A DNA stretch of 64,000 bases, from the NCBI RefSeq assembly GCF_001427605.1, contig NZ_LMGZ01000024.1:1-64000 (forward strand), read 5' to 3'. The notes below the pieces were generated by a model. It saw nothing but the letters and a program-made list of their open reading frames with translations, did no database searches and was not told where the DNA came from. This stretch comes from Devosia sp. Root635. Its GTDB lineage: Bacteria; Pseudomonadota; Alphaproteobacteria; Rhizobiales; Devosiaceae. This document shows positions 35,294-45,992 of the stretch, piece after piece (position 1 is the first letter of the stretch; each line of letters opens with the position of its first letter). Made by a program: the position numbers and the translations under genes.

Positions 35294-36435
35294 GCGATGA
35301 GGCGCAGCGGGGCCGAGGTAACGCGGTTGCGGCCGGTGTCCTTGGCTCTGTAGAGCGCGGCATCGGCGCGGTGGAGGATCGATGAGAAGGACTCGTCGAC
35401 GCCGCCGGTAGCGACGCCGACGCTGACGGTGGCGCGGACACTTTCGGAAACCAGCCGTATGGTGGCCTGTTCGAAATCGGTGCGGATGCGCTCGGCGATG
35501 GCCTTTGCGCGGTCCACGGCCATGGGCTGCAGCACCGCGCAGAACTCCTCCCCGCCGATGCGGGCGATGCTATCATCTTCCTGCAGGTTCCGCCGCAGGA
35601 CCAGGGCAAAATGCTGGATCACGGCGTCGCCGGCGGCGTGGCCCTGGCGGTCGTTGATCTGCTTGAAATGGTCGATGTCGAACATCAGGACGGCGGTGCC
35701 GACAGGCAGTTCGGCTTTGCCGAAACGGTCGAACAAGGCGCGGCGGTTGAGGAGGCCAGTCAGCGAGTCGGTCTGGGCCTCCAGCCGATGGCGCCTCGTG
35801 GCGCGGGACTGGCTGAGCGTCAGCGACAGGGCGCCGATGCCGGTCAGGCCGACAATGGCCATGATGGAGTTGAATTGCTCGGCCCAGTTGTTCGGCGGCA
35901 TGGTCAGCACCACGCGGCCGTCCATCGCCAGCAGCACGGCGCAGGCGAGGAACGACACGCCGGTCAGCACGAACAGGAATGCCCCCGAAACCAGCGGCAG
36001 AGGCGCCTCGGCGCGACCGGCCCAATACTGATATCCCGCAAGGATCATGTAGGCGGCGCAGGAGAGATTGAGCGCAATCGTGCCGATGCCGGAGAGGCCG
36101 AAGAGGAAGGGCAGGCCGGTTGCCAGCATGGTCGCCACCCAGAGCAGGGCCAGGGGCAATGGGCGCACTCTGCCGATGCGGAACTGGCGGGTGCCGACAT
36201 GGATGAGCGCCATGCCCGAGATCAGCGCCACGAATGGTCCAAGCTGCACCCAGAGGTCGTAACGGCCATTGCGCAACCCCAGCGCGGCCAGGGCGATGAC
36301 GACGAAGGCCATGCCGGCGGCCCAGGAGATGAGATAGCCGTCGCGGCGGGCGTTCAGCCAGCTCAACACCAATGTCAGCATCAGCGCGCCGCTCGAGAAC
36401 GCGATCGCTATCATCAATGTGGCGTTGTCGATCAT
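35290..36435 (-). CDS. Membrane-bound diguanylate cyclase (GGDEF)
   Basis: The 381-residue protein has about six N-terminal membrane segments (residues 5-205) followed by a GGDEF domain with DSLTGLLNRRALFDRF, LMFDIDHFKQINDRQGHAAG and the active-site loop RIGGEEFCAVLQP. All catalytic features for making c-di-GMP are present. The inhibitory I-site (R-x-x-D five residues before GGEEF) is absent, so feedback inhibition is unlikely. The start at 36435 begins MIDNATLMIAIAF. It is inserted, inverted, between yqeY and dnaG. Confidence 0.93.
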   Translation of the reverse strand: MIDNATLMIAIAFSSGALMLTLVLSWLNARRDGYLISWAAGMAFVVIALAALGLRNGRYDLWVQLGPFVALISGMALIHVGTRQFRIGRVRPLPLALLWVATMLATGLPFLFGLSGIGTIALNLSCAAYMILAGYQYWAGRAEAPLPLVSGAFLFVLTGVSFLACAVLLAMDGRVVLTMPPNNWAEQFNSIMAIVGLTGIGALSLTLSQSRATRRHRLEAQTDSLTGLLNRRALFDRFGKAELPVGTAVLMFDIDHFKQINDRQGHAAGDAVIQHFALVLRRNLQEDDSIARIGGEEFCAVLQPMAVDRAKAIAERIRTDFEQATIRLVSESVRATVSVGVATGGVDESFSSILHRADAALYRAKDTGRNRVTSAPLRLIA

Positions 36436-36642
36436 CGAAGTGTTCCGCGCGCTCTTGCTGTCCGCCAATATGGTGCGGCATACAGAAAGAAGAATTGGTG
36501 CGTGGCCATAGAGACCGGACTTGGTCACCAAATCGTTAGTTTCGACAAGCATTTGGCGGATTCATTCGGCTGCTTCTGCTCTGCGGCTTGGCACCGCCGC
36601 TGGCTGCACTAAACTGTTGCCGGGACAAGGCGGTGAGTCCGC

Positions 36643-37218
36643 ATGGAGGCGAGGATGACGGTTTCGGCTGAGACGAAGCGGCGGTTTGCTCTGGCAACTG
36701 CTTTGCGTGGTGCATTGATGCTGCTGGCGGGGCTCTATGCCATCATCTGGCCCGGTGAGGCGCTGACCGTGCTGGTGCTGGCCGGCGGCATCCTGCTGGT
36801 GATCGACGGGGTGCTGGGCTTGTGGAGCCTGACCTTTGGCGGCGGCAAGAGCGGCAATTACTGGTTCGACGTGGTGGCGAACGCGCTGTCGCTGATCCTG
36901 GGCATCCTGATCCTGATCAGCCCGTTGCTGGCGACGATCCTCACGGTGACCTTCATGGCGAGCTTGGTGGGTATCGCGGCTCTGGTCGTGGGCATCATGC
37001 AGATCGTGGTGATCACGCGGGAGCGCGAGCATTATGCGCGCATCTGGCCAGTGGTGCTGTCGGGCGTGTCCTACATCCTGCTCGGGCTGGTCTTCCTGTT
37101 CTTCCCGCTGCTCAGCGCCTCGCTTGGCGTTATCTTCGGCGGGGTTCTGCTGGTGATCTTCGCCTTCGGCCTGTTCGGCTGGGCCTGGCGGCTCTATCAG
37201 CGCAGCAAGGCGGCCTGA
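36643..37218 (+). CDS. HdeD family membrane protein
   Basis: The 191-residue protein has six membrane-spanning segments in the HdeD/DUF308 pattern, such as LMLLAGLYAIIWPGEALTVL, GILILISPLLATILTVTFMA and VLSGVSYILLGLVFLFFPLL. HdeD proteins are linked to acid resistance in E. coli; the activity is unknown. The start could be 36643 or the ATG at 36655. It sits just before dnaG but is probably its own unit. Confidence 0.85.
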   Translation: MEARMTVSAETKRRFALATALRGALMLLAGLYAIIWPGEALTVLVLAGGILLVIDGVLGLWSLTFGGGKSGNYWFDVVANALSLILGILILISPLLATILTVTFMASLVGIAALVVGIMQIVVITREREHYARIWPVVLSGVSYILLGLVFLFFPLLSASLGVIFGGVLLVIFAFGLFGWAWRLYQRSKAA

Positions 37219-37290
37219 GCAGCCTGTGAACAGCAGGGATAAATGCGTGGAAGGGGTGACTTGCGCATCGTGAATGCCTAGTTACCAGAT

Positions 37291-39225
37291 ATGCGCTTTT
37301 CCGATCAGTTTCTTGATGAAATCCGCCAGCGCCTGCCGATTACGCAGGTGGTGGGCGAGCATGTCATGTGGGACAAGCGCAAGAGCCAGCCGGGCAAGGG
37401 CGACATGTGGGCGTGCTGCCCGTTCCATGGCGAGAAAAGCCCGAGTTTTCATGCCGATGACCGGCGCGGCATCTATCATTGTTTCGGCTGCGGCGTTTCC
37501 GGCGACCACTTTCGCTTCCTGACCGAAAAGGCCGGGATGAGCTTTCCCGAGGCGGTGGAAAAACTCGCCGGCATGGCCGGGGTGCCGATGCCGGCGCGCG
37601 ACGAGCGGCAGGAGAAGCGCGAGGCGGAGCGCAAGAGCCTGATCGACGTCATGGAACTGGCGACGAAATATTTCGAGGCGGCACTGAGCCACAATATCGG
37701 GGCGCGGGCGCGCGGCTATTTGCTCGAGCGCGGCGTGTCGGCCCAGAGCCAGACGCGGTTCCGCATCGGCTTCGCCCCGGACAGCCGCAACGGGCTCAAG
37801 GAGCATCTGGCGGCCAATGGCGTCTCGGCGCAGGACATGGTGGATACCGGGCTGGTGACCAGCCGCGAAGGCGATCCGCTGACCTATGACCGGTTTCGCA
37901 ACCGCGTGATGTTCCCGATCATGGATTTTCGCGGGCGGGTCATCGCCTTTGGCGGGCGGGCCCTGTCGGCGGATGTGCCGGCGAAATACCTCAACTCGCC
38001 CGAGACCGAACTCTTCAGCAAGCGGCGGACGCTCTATAATGGGCAGACCGCACGGCAGGCGGCGCGCGAGGGCAGCACCGTCGTCGTCGTGGAAGGCTAT
38101 CTCGACGTGATCGCCGCGGTGACGGCGGGATTCGAGGGCACGGTGGCGCCGCTGGGTACGGCGCTGACCGAGGAACATCTGCAGATGCTGTGGCAGATGA
38201 CCCCGGACCCGGTGCTGTGTTTTGATGGCGACAAGGCGGGCCTCAAGGCAGCGGAGCGGGCGGCGGACCTGGTCATGCCCCATCTCAAACCCGGCTTTAC
38301 CGTGCGGATCGCCACGCTGCCGGAGGGGCAGGATCCCGATGACCTGATCAAGGCACAGGGCCGGGGTGCCTTCGCCGATGTGCTGGATCGGGCGCGCTCG
38401 CTGTCAGACGTGATCTGGAGCATGGAGACGGGCGGGCTGGTGCCGGAAACGCCGGAAGCCCGCGCAGCCTTGCAGGCGCGGCTGCGCGAAAGGGCCAATG
38501 GCATCCAGGACGGTTCGGTGCGGTTCCACTACGCGCAGGCGTTTGACGAGAAACTGCGCGCCTTCTTTGCGCCGGTGCGGCAGAACCGCTTCGAGCCGCG
38601 GGGCGGCCAGCAGCGCTATGGCCAGAGCGGCGCCTATGGCTATCCAAGGGGCGGCACGCCGCGGTTGGTCGTATCGGACACGTTGCGCAATTCGCGGCTG
38701 CTCAAGCCGGGCTCGGTGGTCGAAGCGACGCCGCGCGAGGCCGCGATCATCCTGACCCTCGTCAACCATCCGGCGCTGGTCGAGGACAAGTTCGAGGCGC
38801 TGGCTGCGCTCGACTTCGAAACGCCGACCGCGCAAAAGGTGATGAGCGAAATCCTCAGCCTGGTGGTGCGCCACCACGACATCTCGGCCGATGACCTCAA
38901 GGCGGCGCTGGGCGTTCGGGGGCACGGGCCGGCACTGGACAAGATGAGCGATGTGCTGGCGCGCCAGGGCGTGTGGCAGACGGCCTCGGAGATTGCCCTA
39001 GTCGATGCCGAGACCGGATTGAGTCACGCGCTGGCCTTGCATAACAAGAAAGTTCAGCTAAATAGGGAACTCAAGGCAGCCGAAGCGGCGCTGGGCGAAG
39101 ACCCGAGCGAAGAAACCTTTGAAAGGCTGCGGGACATCAAGAACCAGATTACCACTGTCGATGGCACAGAGGCATTGATCGAAGGATTTGGTTCGTTATC
39201 GGGACGCGCGACACGCAGCTTTTAG
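37291..39225 (+). CDS. dnaG: DNA primase
   Basis: DnaG makes the RNA primers for the replisome. The 644-residue protein has the zinc ribbon (C43, H46, C64, C67 in CPFHGEKSPSF and YHCFGCGVSG), the RNA polymerase core with TOPRIM domain (VVVVEGYLDVIAAVTAG, and FDGDKAGLKAAERA), and a C-terminal helicase-binding part (residues about 470-644). It begins MRFSDQFLDEIRQRLPI, as in the family. It precedes rpoD with a 188-base gap, as in the macromolecular synthesis operon. Confidence 0.97.
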   Translation: MRFSDQFLDEIRQRLPITQVVGEHVMWDKRKSQPGKGDMWACCPFHGEKSPSFHADDRRGIYHCFGCGVSGDHFRFLTEKAGMSFPEAVEKLAGMAGVPMPARDERQEKREAERKSLIDVMELATKYFEAALSHNIGARARGYLLERGVSAQSQTRFRIGFAPDSRNGLKEHLAANGVSAQDMVDTGLVTSREGDPLTYDRFRNRVMFPIMDFRGRVIAFGGRALSADVPAKYLNSPETELFSKRRTLYNGQTARQAAREGSTVVVVEGYLDVIAAVTAGFEGTVAPLGTALTEEHLQMLWQMTPDPVLCFDGDKAGLKAAERAADLVMPHLKPGFTVRIATLPEGQDPDDLIKAQGRGAFADVLDRARSLSDVIWSMETGGLVPETPEARAALQARLRERANGIQDGSVRFHYAQAFDEKLRAFFAPVRQNRFEPRGGQQRYGQSGAYGYPRGGTPRLVVSDTLRNSRLLKPGSVVEATPREAAIILTLVNHPALVEDKFEALAALDFETPTAQKVMSEILSLVVRHHDISADDLKAALGVRGHGPALDKMSDVLARQGVWQTASEIALVDAETGLSHALALHNKKVQLNRELKAAEAALGEDPSEETFERLRDIKNQITTVDGTEALIEGFGSLSGRATRSF

Positions 39226-39413
39226 GGGTGACCCGAAAAAGCCCGCGGGTACGCGCGATTTTGCATATGGCGATATGTGAGGTCATCCGAGGCGAACCAT
39301 GGTCGGAGCCCGGGCGTTAACGCCTCGGTGACCAAACCTTTACCTTGCCTTGAGGTGTCACCACTTAAGCCTTACCCGGACTCGTGCGATCACGGGTTCC
39401 GACGGAGTACCAG

Positions 39414-41483
<2,070 letters not shown>

Positions 41484-41503
41484 GAGCGGCAGAGGAGCGT
41501 GCG

Positions 41504-41704
41504 ATGAAGATCAAGATCATTGTCCACGAAGCCGAGGAGGGCGGGTTCTGGGCAGAAGTGCCCGCCATTCCGGGTTGCGTCAGCCAGGGCGAAACGCTGG
41601 AAGAACTGGATGACAATATCCGCGAGGCCATCGTCGGTTGCCTTGCGGTCGATCCGGAAAGCATCGATGGCGGCTTTGAACGTGAGTTGGACATTGCCGT
41701 ATGA
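41504..41704 (+). CDS. hicB: HicB-family antitoxin (minimal)
   Basis: The 66-residue protein is the partial RNase H-like HicB fold: IIVHEAEEGGFWAEVPAIPG, then CVSQGETLEELDDNIREAIV. It lacks the C-terminal DNA-binding domain found in longer HicB proteins, so it should neutralise HicA but may not repress the operon itself. The order hicB-hicA is the reverse of the classic one. It overlaps hicA by four bases (ATGA) and lies 20 bases after rpoD. Confidence 0.88.
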   Translation: MKIKIIVHEAEEGGFWAEVPAIPGCVSQGETLEELDDNIREAIVGCLAVDPESIDGGFERELDIAV

Positions 41705-41910
41705 GGTCGGTCTCCGGCCGCGAGTTTTCGCGCATGATCGAGCGTCGTGGCTGGACACTTCTACGGGTCAACGGTAGCCACCACATTTATGGGTTGCCGG
41801 GAAGTCCGGTCCGAATATCGTTGCCTATTCATGGCAACACACCACTCAAGGCGGGTTTGCTGCGGCATCTGGCCAAATTGGCGGACATCCCCGACGATGA
41901 GCTTAGATAG
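41701..41910 (+). CDS. hicA: HicA-family mRNA interferase toxin
   Basis: The 69-residue protein is a dsRBD-like HicA toxin. The hallmarks are SGREFSRMIERRGWTLLRVN, the catalytic histidine in NGSHHIYGLPG, ISLPIHGNTPLKAGLLRHL and the C-terminal LAKLADIPDDELR. All functional residues look intact, so it should be an active, ribosome-independent mRNA interferase, held by HicB. It overlaps hicB by four bases and the following DUF2442 gene by 14. Confidence 0.9.
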   Translation: MRSVSGREFSRMIERRGWTLLRVNGSHHIYGLPGSPVRISLPIHGNTPLKAGLLRHLAKLADIPDDELR

Positions 41911-42211
41911 ACGGCCCCGCCTCAAGCTTACCGCCATTCGCGCCGTCGTGCCGTTCAAGCTGGTGGTGACATTTTCCGATGGCTCGTCCGGCACGTTCGA
42001 TGCCGCACCGATGATCGGGGAGCGGGGCGAGGGCACGGAACCGTTGCGGGATCGGCGGTTCTTTGGCACGGTCGAATTGAAGAACGGCGTGCCGACCTGG
42101 CCGAACCACTTCGACATCTCGCCGGGCTGGCTGCGCGAGGAAATGGAAAAACGCGGCGAACTGCAATTGCCGTTGCCGCTCCGCCGCCTGCGTGGATCGG
42201 GACAAAACTAG
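41897..42211 (+). CDS. DUF2442 domain-containing protein
   Basis: The 104-residue protein has the DUF2442 core: VVPFKLVVTFSDGSSGTFDA, FFGTVELKNGVPTWPNHFDI and SPGWLREEMEK. In the family the aspartate-proline near W-P-x-x-x-D-I-x-P is conserved. DUF2442 proteins often appear beside toxin-antitoxin or DUF4160 genes, and their activity is unknown. It starts inside hicA (14-base overlap), so it is translated with the hicBA pair. Confidence 0.85.
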   Translation: MSLDRRPRLKLTAIRAVVPFKLVVTFSDGSSGTFDAAPMIGERGEGTEPLRDRRFFGTVELKNGVPTWPNHFDISPGWLREEMEKRGELQLPLPLRRLRGSGQN

Positions 42212-42222
42212 GAGATCGGGCC

Positions 42223-42513
42223 ATGTCGTTCTGGAAGAATTTGTTCGGTGGTGGTTCGTCGGCCGCCGAGCCGGAAGGCGACAAGGCGTTGGGCGAGGAA
42301 AGCTACAAGGGCTTCCTCATCAAGGCCATCGAGATGAAGGCCGGCAGCGAGCTGCAACTGGCCGGCACGATCGAGAAGGATGTCGGTGGTGAGCTCAAGA
42401 CCTACCGGTTCATTCGCGCCGACCGCATGAGTTCACGCGACGACCTTGTTGCCCTGGCACTTGCCAAGGGGCGGCAGATCATCGACGAGCAGGGCGACGG
42501 CATCTTCCGCTAG
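42223..42513 (+). CDS. HlyU family transcriptional activator
   Basis: The 96-residue protein begins MSFWKNLFGGGSSAAEPEGD and has YKGFLIKAIEMKAGSELQLA followed by KTYRFIRADRMSSRDDLVAL and RQIIDEQGDGIF, the HlyU pattern of Alphaproteobacteria. Vibrio HlyU is a winged HTH virulence regulator, but these shorter proteins are only loosely related and their role is not clear. GGAGAT precedes the ATG. It follows the DUF2442 gene by 11 bases and may be in the same unit. Confidence 0.85.
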   Translation: MSFWKNLFGGGSSAAEPEGDKALGEESYKGFLIKAIEMKAGSELQLAGTIEKDVGGELKTYRFIRADRMSSRDDLVALALAKGRQIIDEQGDGIFR

Positions 42514-42594
42514 CCCTCCAACCCGATTTTGGCACTCGCCCGATCTCGCGGACCACGCGTCCTGCGGGCCGGGCTGCCGCACAGGAGAATACCC

Positions 42595-42816
42595 ATGGCC
42601 AAGAAACCAACAGCACGCAGCGAATTCGTGATGTTCGACATAATCTACGAAGATGGCAGCCAACGCTCCAACCGCAAGGTGGATGCGAGCTTGCTCGGTG
42701 GCCTCGACGGCGACGAGCCCGCGAAGGCTGCCATCGAGGAACAGGACCGCGCCATTTCGGAAAAGTCCGGCCTGCCGCCGCTGGCAATCAAGACGATCAA
42801 GCGCAGCGGCAAGTAG
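42595..42816 (+). CDS. Small conserved hypothetical protein
   Basis: The 73-residue protein begins MAKKPTARSEFVMFDIIYED, then has GSQRSNRKVDASLLGGLDGD and a helical, Lys-ending tail (LPPLAIKTIKRSGK). AGGAGAA is placed about nine bases before the ATG and sets the start. It resembles small uncharacterised proteins of Hyphomicrobiales. No domain was recognised. It stands between hlyU and the DUF4424 gene. Confidence 0.65.
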   Translation: MAKKPTARSEFVMFDIIYEDGSQRSNRKVDASLLGGLDGDEPAKAAIEEQDRAISEKSGLPPLAIKTIKRSGK

Positions 42817-42877
42817 AAGATAAGTTGCTTCCTATCGTCCTCCCGATCGGCAACAATGCCCAGGGGAGGACGGATCG

Positions 42878-43849
42878 ATGCGGTCATTGCTTTATCTGCT
42901 GACGGCGCTGATCGGGCTGGCCGGCTGCATGCCGGCACTGGCCAATGGCGCCACGGCAAGCTTTCCCGCCGGCGGTGTGGAATTCAAGGACAACGCCGAT
43001 ATTTCAATCGCGCGAGAGGATTTGTGGCTTGGCCCGGGCGAGGTGCGGGTTCACTACCAGTTTCATTCGGACGCGAGCGAGACGCAGACCGTCACCATAG
43101 GCTTCCCGCTGCCGCGGGTGCGGAGCGCACCCGATTCACCCGACGCGGTGGGGCCGGTCGATGGCAGCGGCGGCGATGCCCGCAACTATCTCGGCTTCGG
43201 CGTTGCGGTGGATGATCGTCCGTTGATCCCCAAGCTGCATGAATATGCCTGGCTGGGCGAGCAAGACGTCACTGCCGCCGTGCTTGCAGCCGGACTGCCG
43301 CTGCTGCCGCAGGCGGGAAGCTGGGAAGCGCTGGTGGCCACGCTCGATGCGGCGACCATTGCCGAAATGGTTGCAGCGGGGCTCGTGCAGGAAGAGCAGG
43401 GCGGCTTTCTGGGGCCGCTGTGGGCCTATCAGGCGGTGTACGAATGGGAGCAGGACTTCGTTCCCGGCGAAACCTCGGTCGATATCCGCTATCGGCCACT
43501 GTTGGGCTGGCCGGCCGACTTCGGCAGTCGCTATGTGGAGGGGCCACTTGCTGAGACAGCGTGCGTCGGCGACGCGCTGCGGGCCCAACTCGATGCCCGC
43601 GGGGGCTACGAGGTGGCCCGGCTCGATTACGTCACCTCGACGGCCGGACACTAGCAGGGGCCGATCGGCCTGTTCAACCTGACCATCGAGGCGCGCGTGC
43701 CCGATATTTGGGGCACCTCCTACGAAGGTGTTCTTGTCGCGTCGTGCCCGGTGGCCGATGAGCAGATCGATGACCACGAATGGCGATTCAGCGCCAAGGA
43801 TTATGTGCCTGAAGCAGACGTGCGGGTTTTCTTCTACTTCTTCGGCTAG
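42878..43849 (+). pseudogene. DUF4424-family gene with an in-frame amber codon
   Basis: The frame starts with a signal peptide (LTALIGLAGCMPALANG) and continues in DUF4424 style (VRVHYQFHSDASETQTVTIG; AYQAVYEWEQDFVPGETSVD) to a TAG at 43652-43654 after TSTAGH. The same frame then continues as QGPIGLFNLTIEARVPDIWG and ends at 43849 with RVFFYFFG. In the family, this position holds tryptophan (W-x-GPIG), so one G-to-A change (TGG to TAG) explains the break. The whole would be 323 residues. GGAGG precedes the ATG. It may be a pseudogene, a read-through product, or a sequencing error. Confidence 0.75.
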
Positions 43850-43883
43850 ACCGACACCTTGCCCGGTCTCGCTTGAGAAGACA

Positions 43884-43905
43884 GCCGCGCGCCGGGGCGC
43901 GCGGC
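43884..43905. terminator. GC-rich hairpin between convergent genes
   Basis: The arms gccgcgcgc (43884-43892) and gcgcgcggc (43897-43905) form a perfect 9-bp stem with a 4-base loop. It lies in the 66-base gap between the DUF4424 gene (plus) and the TerB-like gene (minus). No U-tract is seen on either side. Confidence 0.4.
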
Positions 43906-43915
43906 ACGCAATAGG

Positions 43916-44605
43916 TCAGACATTGCTGCCGGATGGTGTGTAGGCGAACGGGGCAGCGGGTGGCGCTGCAGGCTCGGGCACGCGTTCGCCGGCTGCCCTG
44001 TGGATTTCCGCCACCAGGGCGGGGGCAAGCTGGAGCTTGGAGGCAAGCGCATCGAGATAGGCGCGTTCCGAAGCTGTATCGGCGGTGATCGCCACCAGCG
44101 AGGCCGCGTAAATCTCGGTGGCATGCTCGGGCGTGTCAGCGCGCGCGACCACGGCATTGATGTCGAGCGGGCTCGACAGTTCGTCGAAGACCCAGGCCTT
44201 TTCCTCGGACGACAGGTTCATGGTTTCCAGCTTGGCGAAGATGGCTTCCTTCTCGTCGGCTTCGATGCGGCCATCGGCTTTGGCGGCGGCAATCATGGCG
44301 CGGACAAGCGACTTGCCCAGTTCCTCGTGGCCGCGGTTGTCGCCGGCGGCGGGAATGAAGGCATCCTGGGCCGGCGGCTGAGCGGGAGCGCCCTGCTGGT
44401 TCTTCTGGTAGTTCTGCCAGGCATTGTAGGCGAGGCCGCCCACGGCTGCGACGGCACCGAGTTTGACGGCATTGCCGGCAAGCTTGCCCAGGCCACCACC
44501 GCTCAGCAGCATGCCGGCGGCGAGGCCCGCGGCACCGGTCATGGCGGTGCGCTGGGCATTGGGGTCGGTCTGGAGGGCTTTGACGATCTGGTCGATATTG
44601 AACAT
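43916..44605 (-). CDS. TerB/DUF533-family inner membrane protein (YebE-like)
   Basis: The 229-residue protein begins MFNIDQIVKALQTDPNAQRT, then has an Ala/Gly-rich membrane-like segment (AAGLAAGMLLSGGGLGKLAG and LGAVAAVGGLAYNAWQNYQK). The C-terminal half is the helical TerB-like domain (SLVRAMIAAAKADGRIEADE and TADTASERAYLDALASKLQL). The acidic aspartate pair is typical of calcium-binding TerB folds. GAAGGGAG precedes the ATG at 44605. The role is unknown; the family name does not prove tellurite resistance. Confidence 0.88.
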   Translation of the reverse strand: MFNIDQIVKALQTDPNAQRTAMTGAAGLAAGMLLSGGGLGKLAGNAVKLGAVAAVGGLAYNAWQNYQKNQQGAPAQPPAQDAFIPAAGDNRGHEELGKSLVRAMIAAAKADGRIEADEKEAIFAKLETMNLSSEEKAWVFDELSSPLDINAVVARADTPEHATEIYAASLVAITADTASERAYLDALASKLQLAPALVAEIHRAAGERVPEPAAPPAAPFAYTPSGSNV

Positions 44606-44690
44606 GAGGGCTCCCTTCATTGGTGTTTCCGCACATGGGGACCGCGAGGCGTCGGCGCAAGGTGGCCGAGCAGGGCGTAATGACGCGCCG

Positions 44691-44724
44691 AAAAAGCAAG
44701 ACCCCGGCGGGGCAGCCGGGGTCT
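44691..44724 (-). terminator. Rho-independent terminator of the small membrane protein gene
   Basis: The arms agaccccggc (44699-44708) and gccggggtct (44715-44724) form a 10-bp stem with a 6-base loop. On the minus strand it is followed by TGCTTTTTC. It lies 60 bases past the stop of the gene at 44785-45180. Confidence 0.75.
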
Positions 44725-44784
44725 CCTTTGATGTCATCAGAGGGAGGGCCGATGACATCCGGGAAGGTAGGTCAGATGCCGCTG

Positions 44785-45180
44785 TTAGACGGCAGGCTCG
44801 GCGGCCGGTTCAGCGGCCGGAGCAGCGTCGGTGGCCGGAGCCTCGACTGCAGGGGCTTCGGTAGCCGGAGCCGCGTCAGTCGCCGGAGCGGCCGGAGCCT
44901 CGGTCATCGGGGCGGCGTCAGTTGCCGGAGCCGCGGGGGCTTCCGTCATGGGAGCCGGAGCCAGTGCCGGATCGGCCGGGGCCTCGGTCGTCATGGGGGC
45001 GCCGTTCACGTCGACCGTGGTCGATGGGCCCGAATTGGCGGAGAACACCAGGTAGCCGATGGCCAGGAGGGCCAGGGCGACGATGATGCCGACGAACCAG
45101 CCGGTACCGCTGCTTTCGCGGGTATAGACGGTCCGGTTGCCGTCGTTGGTATAAACGGTATCGCGTTCAGGGATAGCCAT
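44785..45180 (-). CDS. Hypothetical single-pass membrane protein with Ala/Pro/Glu repeats
   Basis: The 131-residue protein has a short cytoplasmic head (MAIPERDTVYTNDGNRTVYT), one transmembrane segment (GWFVGIIVALALLAIGYLVF) and a low-complexity C-terminus built from repeats of TEAPAAPATDAAPM type. GGAG precedes the ATG at 45180. No family was recognised. The tail would lie in the periplasm and resembles the Ala/Pro/Glu linkers of the OmpA-like protein nearby. Confidence 0.7.
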   Translation of the reverse strand: MAIPERDTVYTNDGNRTVYTRESSGTGWFVGIIVALALLAIGYLVFSANSGPSTTVDVNGAPMTTEAPADPALAPAPMTEAPAAPATDAAPMTEAPAAPATDAAPATEAPAVEAPATDAAPAAEPAAEPAV

Positions 45181-45360
45181 GAGTTCGCTCCTTTGTTTCA
45201 CCGTATGGCAAAGAAACGCAGGCTTTTTGTTTTCGTTCCCGAAAGCGTGATCACGCTATGCGCGGTTTGTCGCGGCTAAAATAGCGCTTTTGATTCAATG
45301 GATTGCGGGTTGGATTTGGCCCGCCAGACGGGTTTTGGCCAAGCGTTGCGGCAAAAAATT

Positions 45361-45876
45361 TCAGATGTCGGGCCCTTTTGCCTTGCCCGGTTTCTTCGAA
45401 ATCCGGTCGATCAGGGCCAGGAACAGCGCCGACACGATGAAGGTCAAGTGCAGGATCGTGTACCACATGATCTGGTTGTCGGTGTATTGCGGCACGTTGA
45501 GGAAGATCTGCAGCAGGTGGATCGAGGAAATGGCTACGATGGTCGACGCCACCTTGATCTTGAGCGAGCCGGCATCGATCTGGCCGAGCCAATGAACATC
45601 GTCCTCGTTGTCGAAGCGTGAGACGAAGTTCTCGTAGCCCGAGATGATGACCATAACCACGAGGCTGGCGATGAGCGCCGCGTCGATCAGGCCCAAAACC
45701 TTGAGGATGGTCTCTGTCTCGTTCATGCCCATCATGTGGCTGGCAAAGTCCCAAAGCTTGGCCGCGAACGTAATCGCGTAGAGCGCCAGCGCCAGGCCCA
45801 GCCCGATATAGAAGATCACCAGCAGCCAGCGGGACGCCAGGATGACGCTCTCGACGAAGATTTCCAGCCGCTTCAT
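45361..45876 (-). CDS. UPF0114/YqhA family membrane protein
   Basis: The 171-residue protein has four membrane segments in the TIGR00645/YqhA pattern: the N-terminus MKRLEIFVESVILASRWLLV, then VLGLIDAALIASLVVMVIIS, the conserved GYENFVSRFDNEDDVHWLGQ and IDAGSLKIKVASTIVAISSI. It ends SKKPGKAKGPDI. The family function is unknown. The start at 45876 follows the family. It is read away from the OmpA-like gene's 3' end on the same strand. Confidence 0.92.
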   Translation of the reverse strand: MKRLEIFVESVILASRWLLVIFYIGLGLALALYAITFAAKLWDFASHMMGMNETETILKVLGLIDAALIASLVVMVIISGYENFVSRFDNEDDVHWLGQIDAGSLKIKVASTIVAISSIHLLQIFLNVPQYTDNQIMWYTILHLTFIVSALFLALIDRISKKPGKAKGPDI

Positions 45877-45946
45877 GGGATGCTCCAGCACTCGGTGCTG
45901 CTGAAATAGCGATTTCTGCGCATCTGGCAAGCGGCGCCGGGCAAAG

Positions 45947-45974
45947 AAAAGGCCGGGCGCTGGGCCCGGCCTTT
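45947..45974 (-). terminator. Rho-independent terminator of the OmpA-like gene
   Basis: The arms aaaggccgggc (45948-45958) and gcccggccttt (45964-45974) form a perfect 11-bp stem with a 5-base loop, followed on the minus strand by TTTTCTTTG. It lies 19 bases past the gene stop at 45993. Confidence 0.85.
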
Positions 45975-45992
45975 CGAACTTGCTGTCGGCAA

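Noticed and set aside
43916..44605. Calling the TerB/DUF533 gene a tellurite resistance gene
   Set aside because: The TerB name reflects the fold only; no other ter gene is present.
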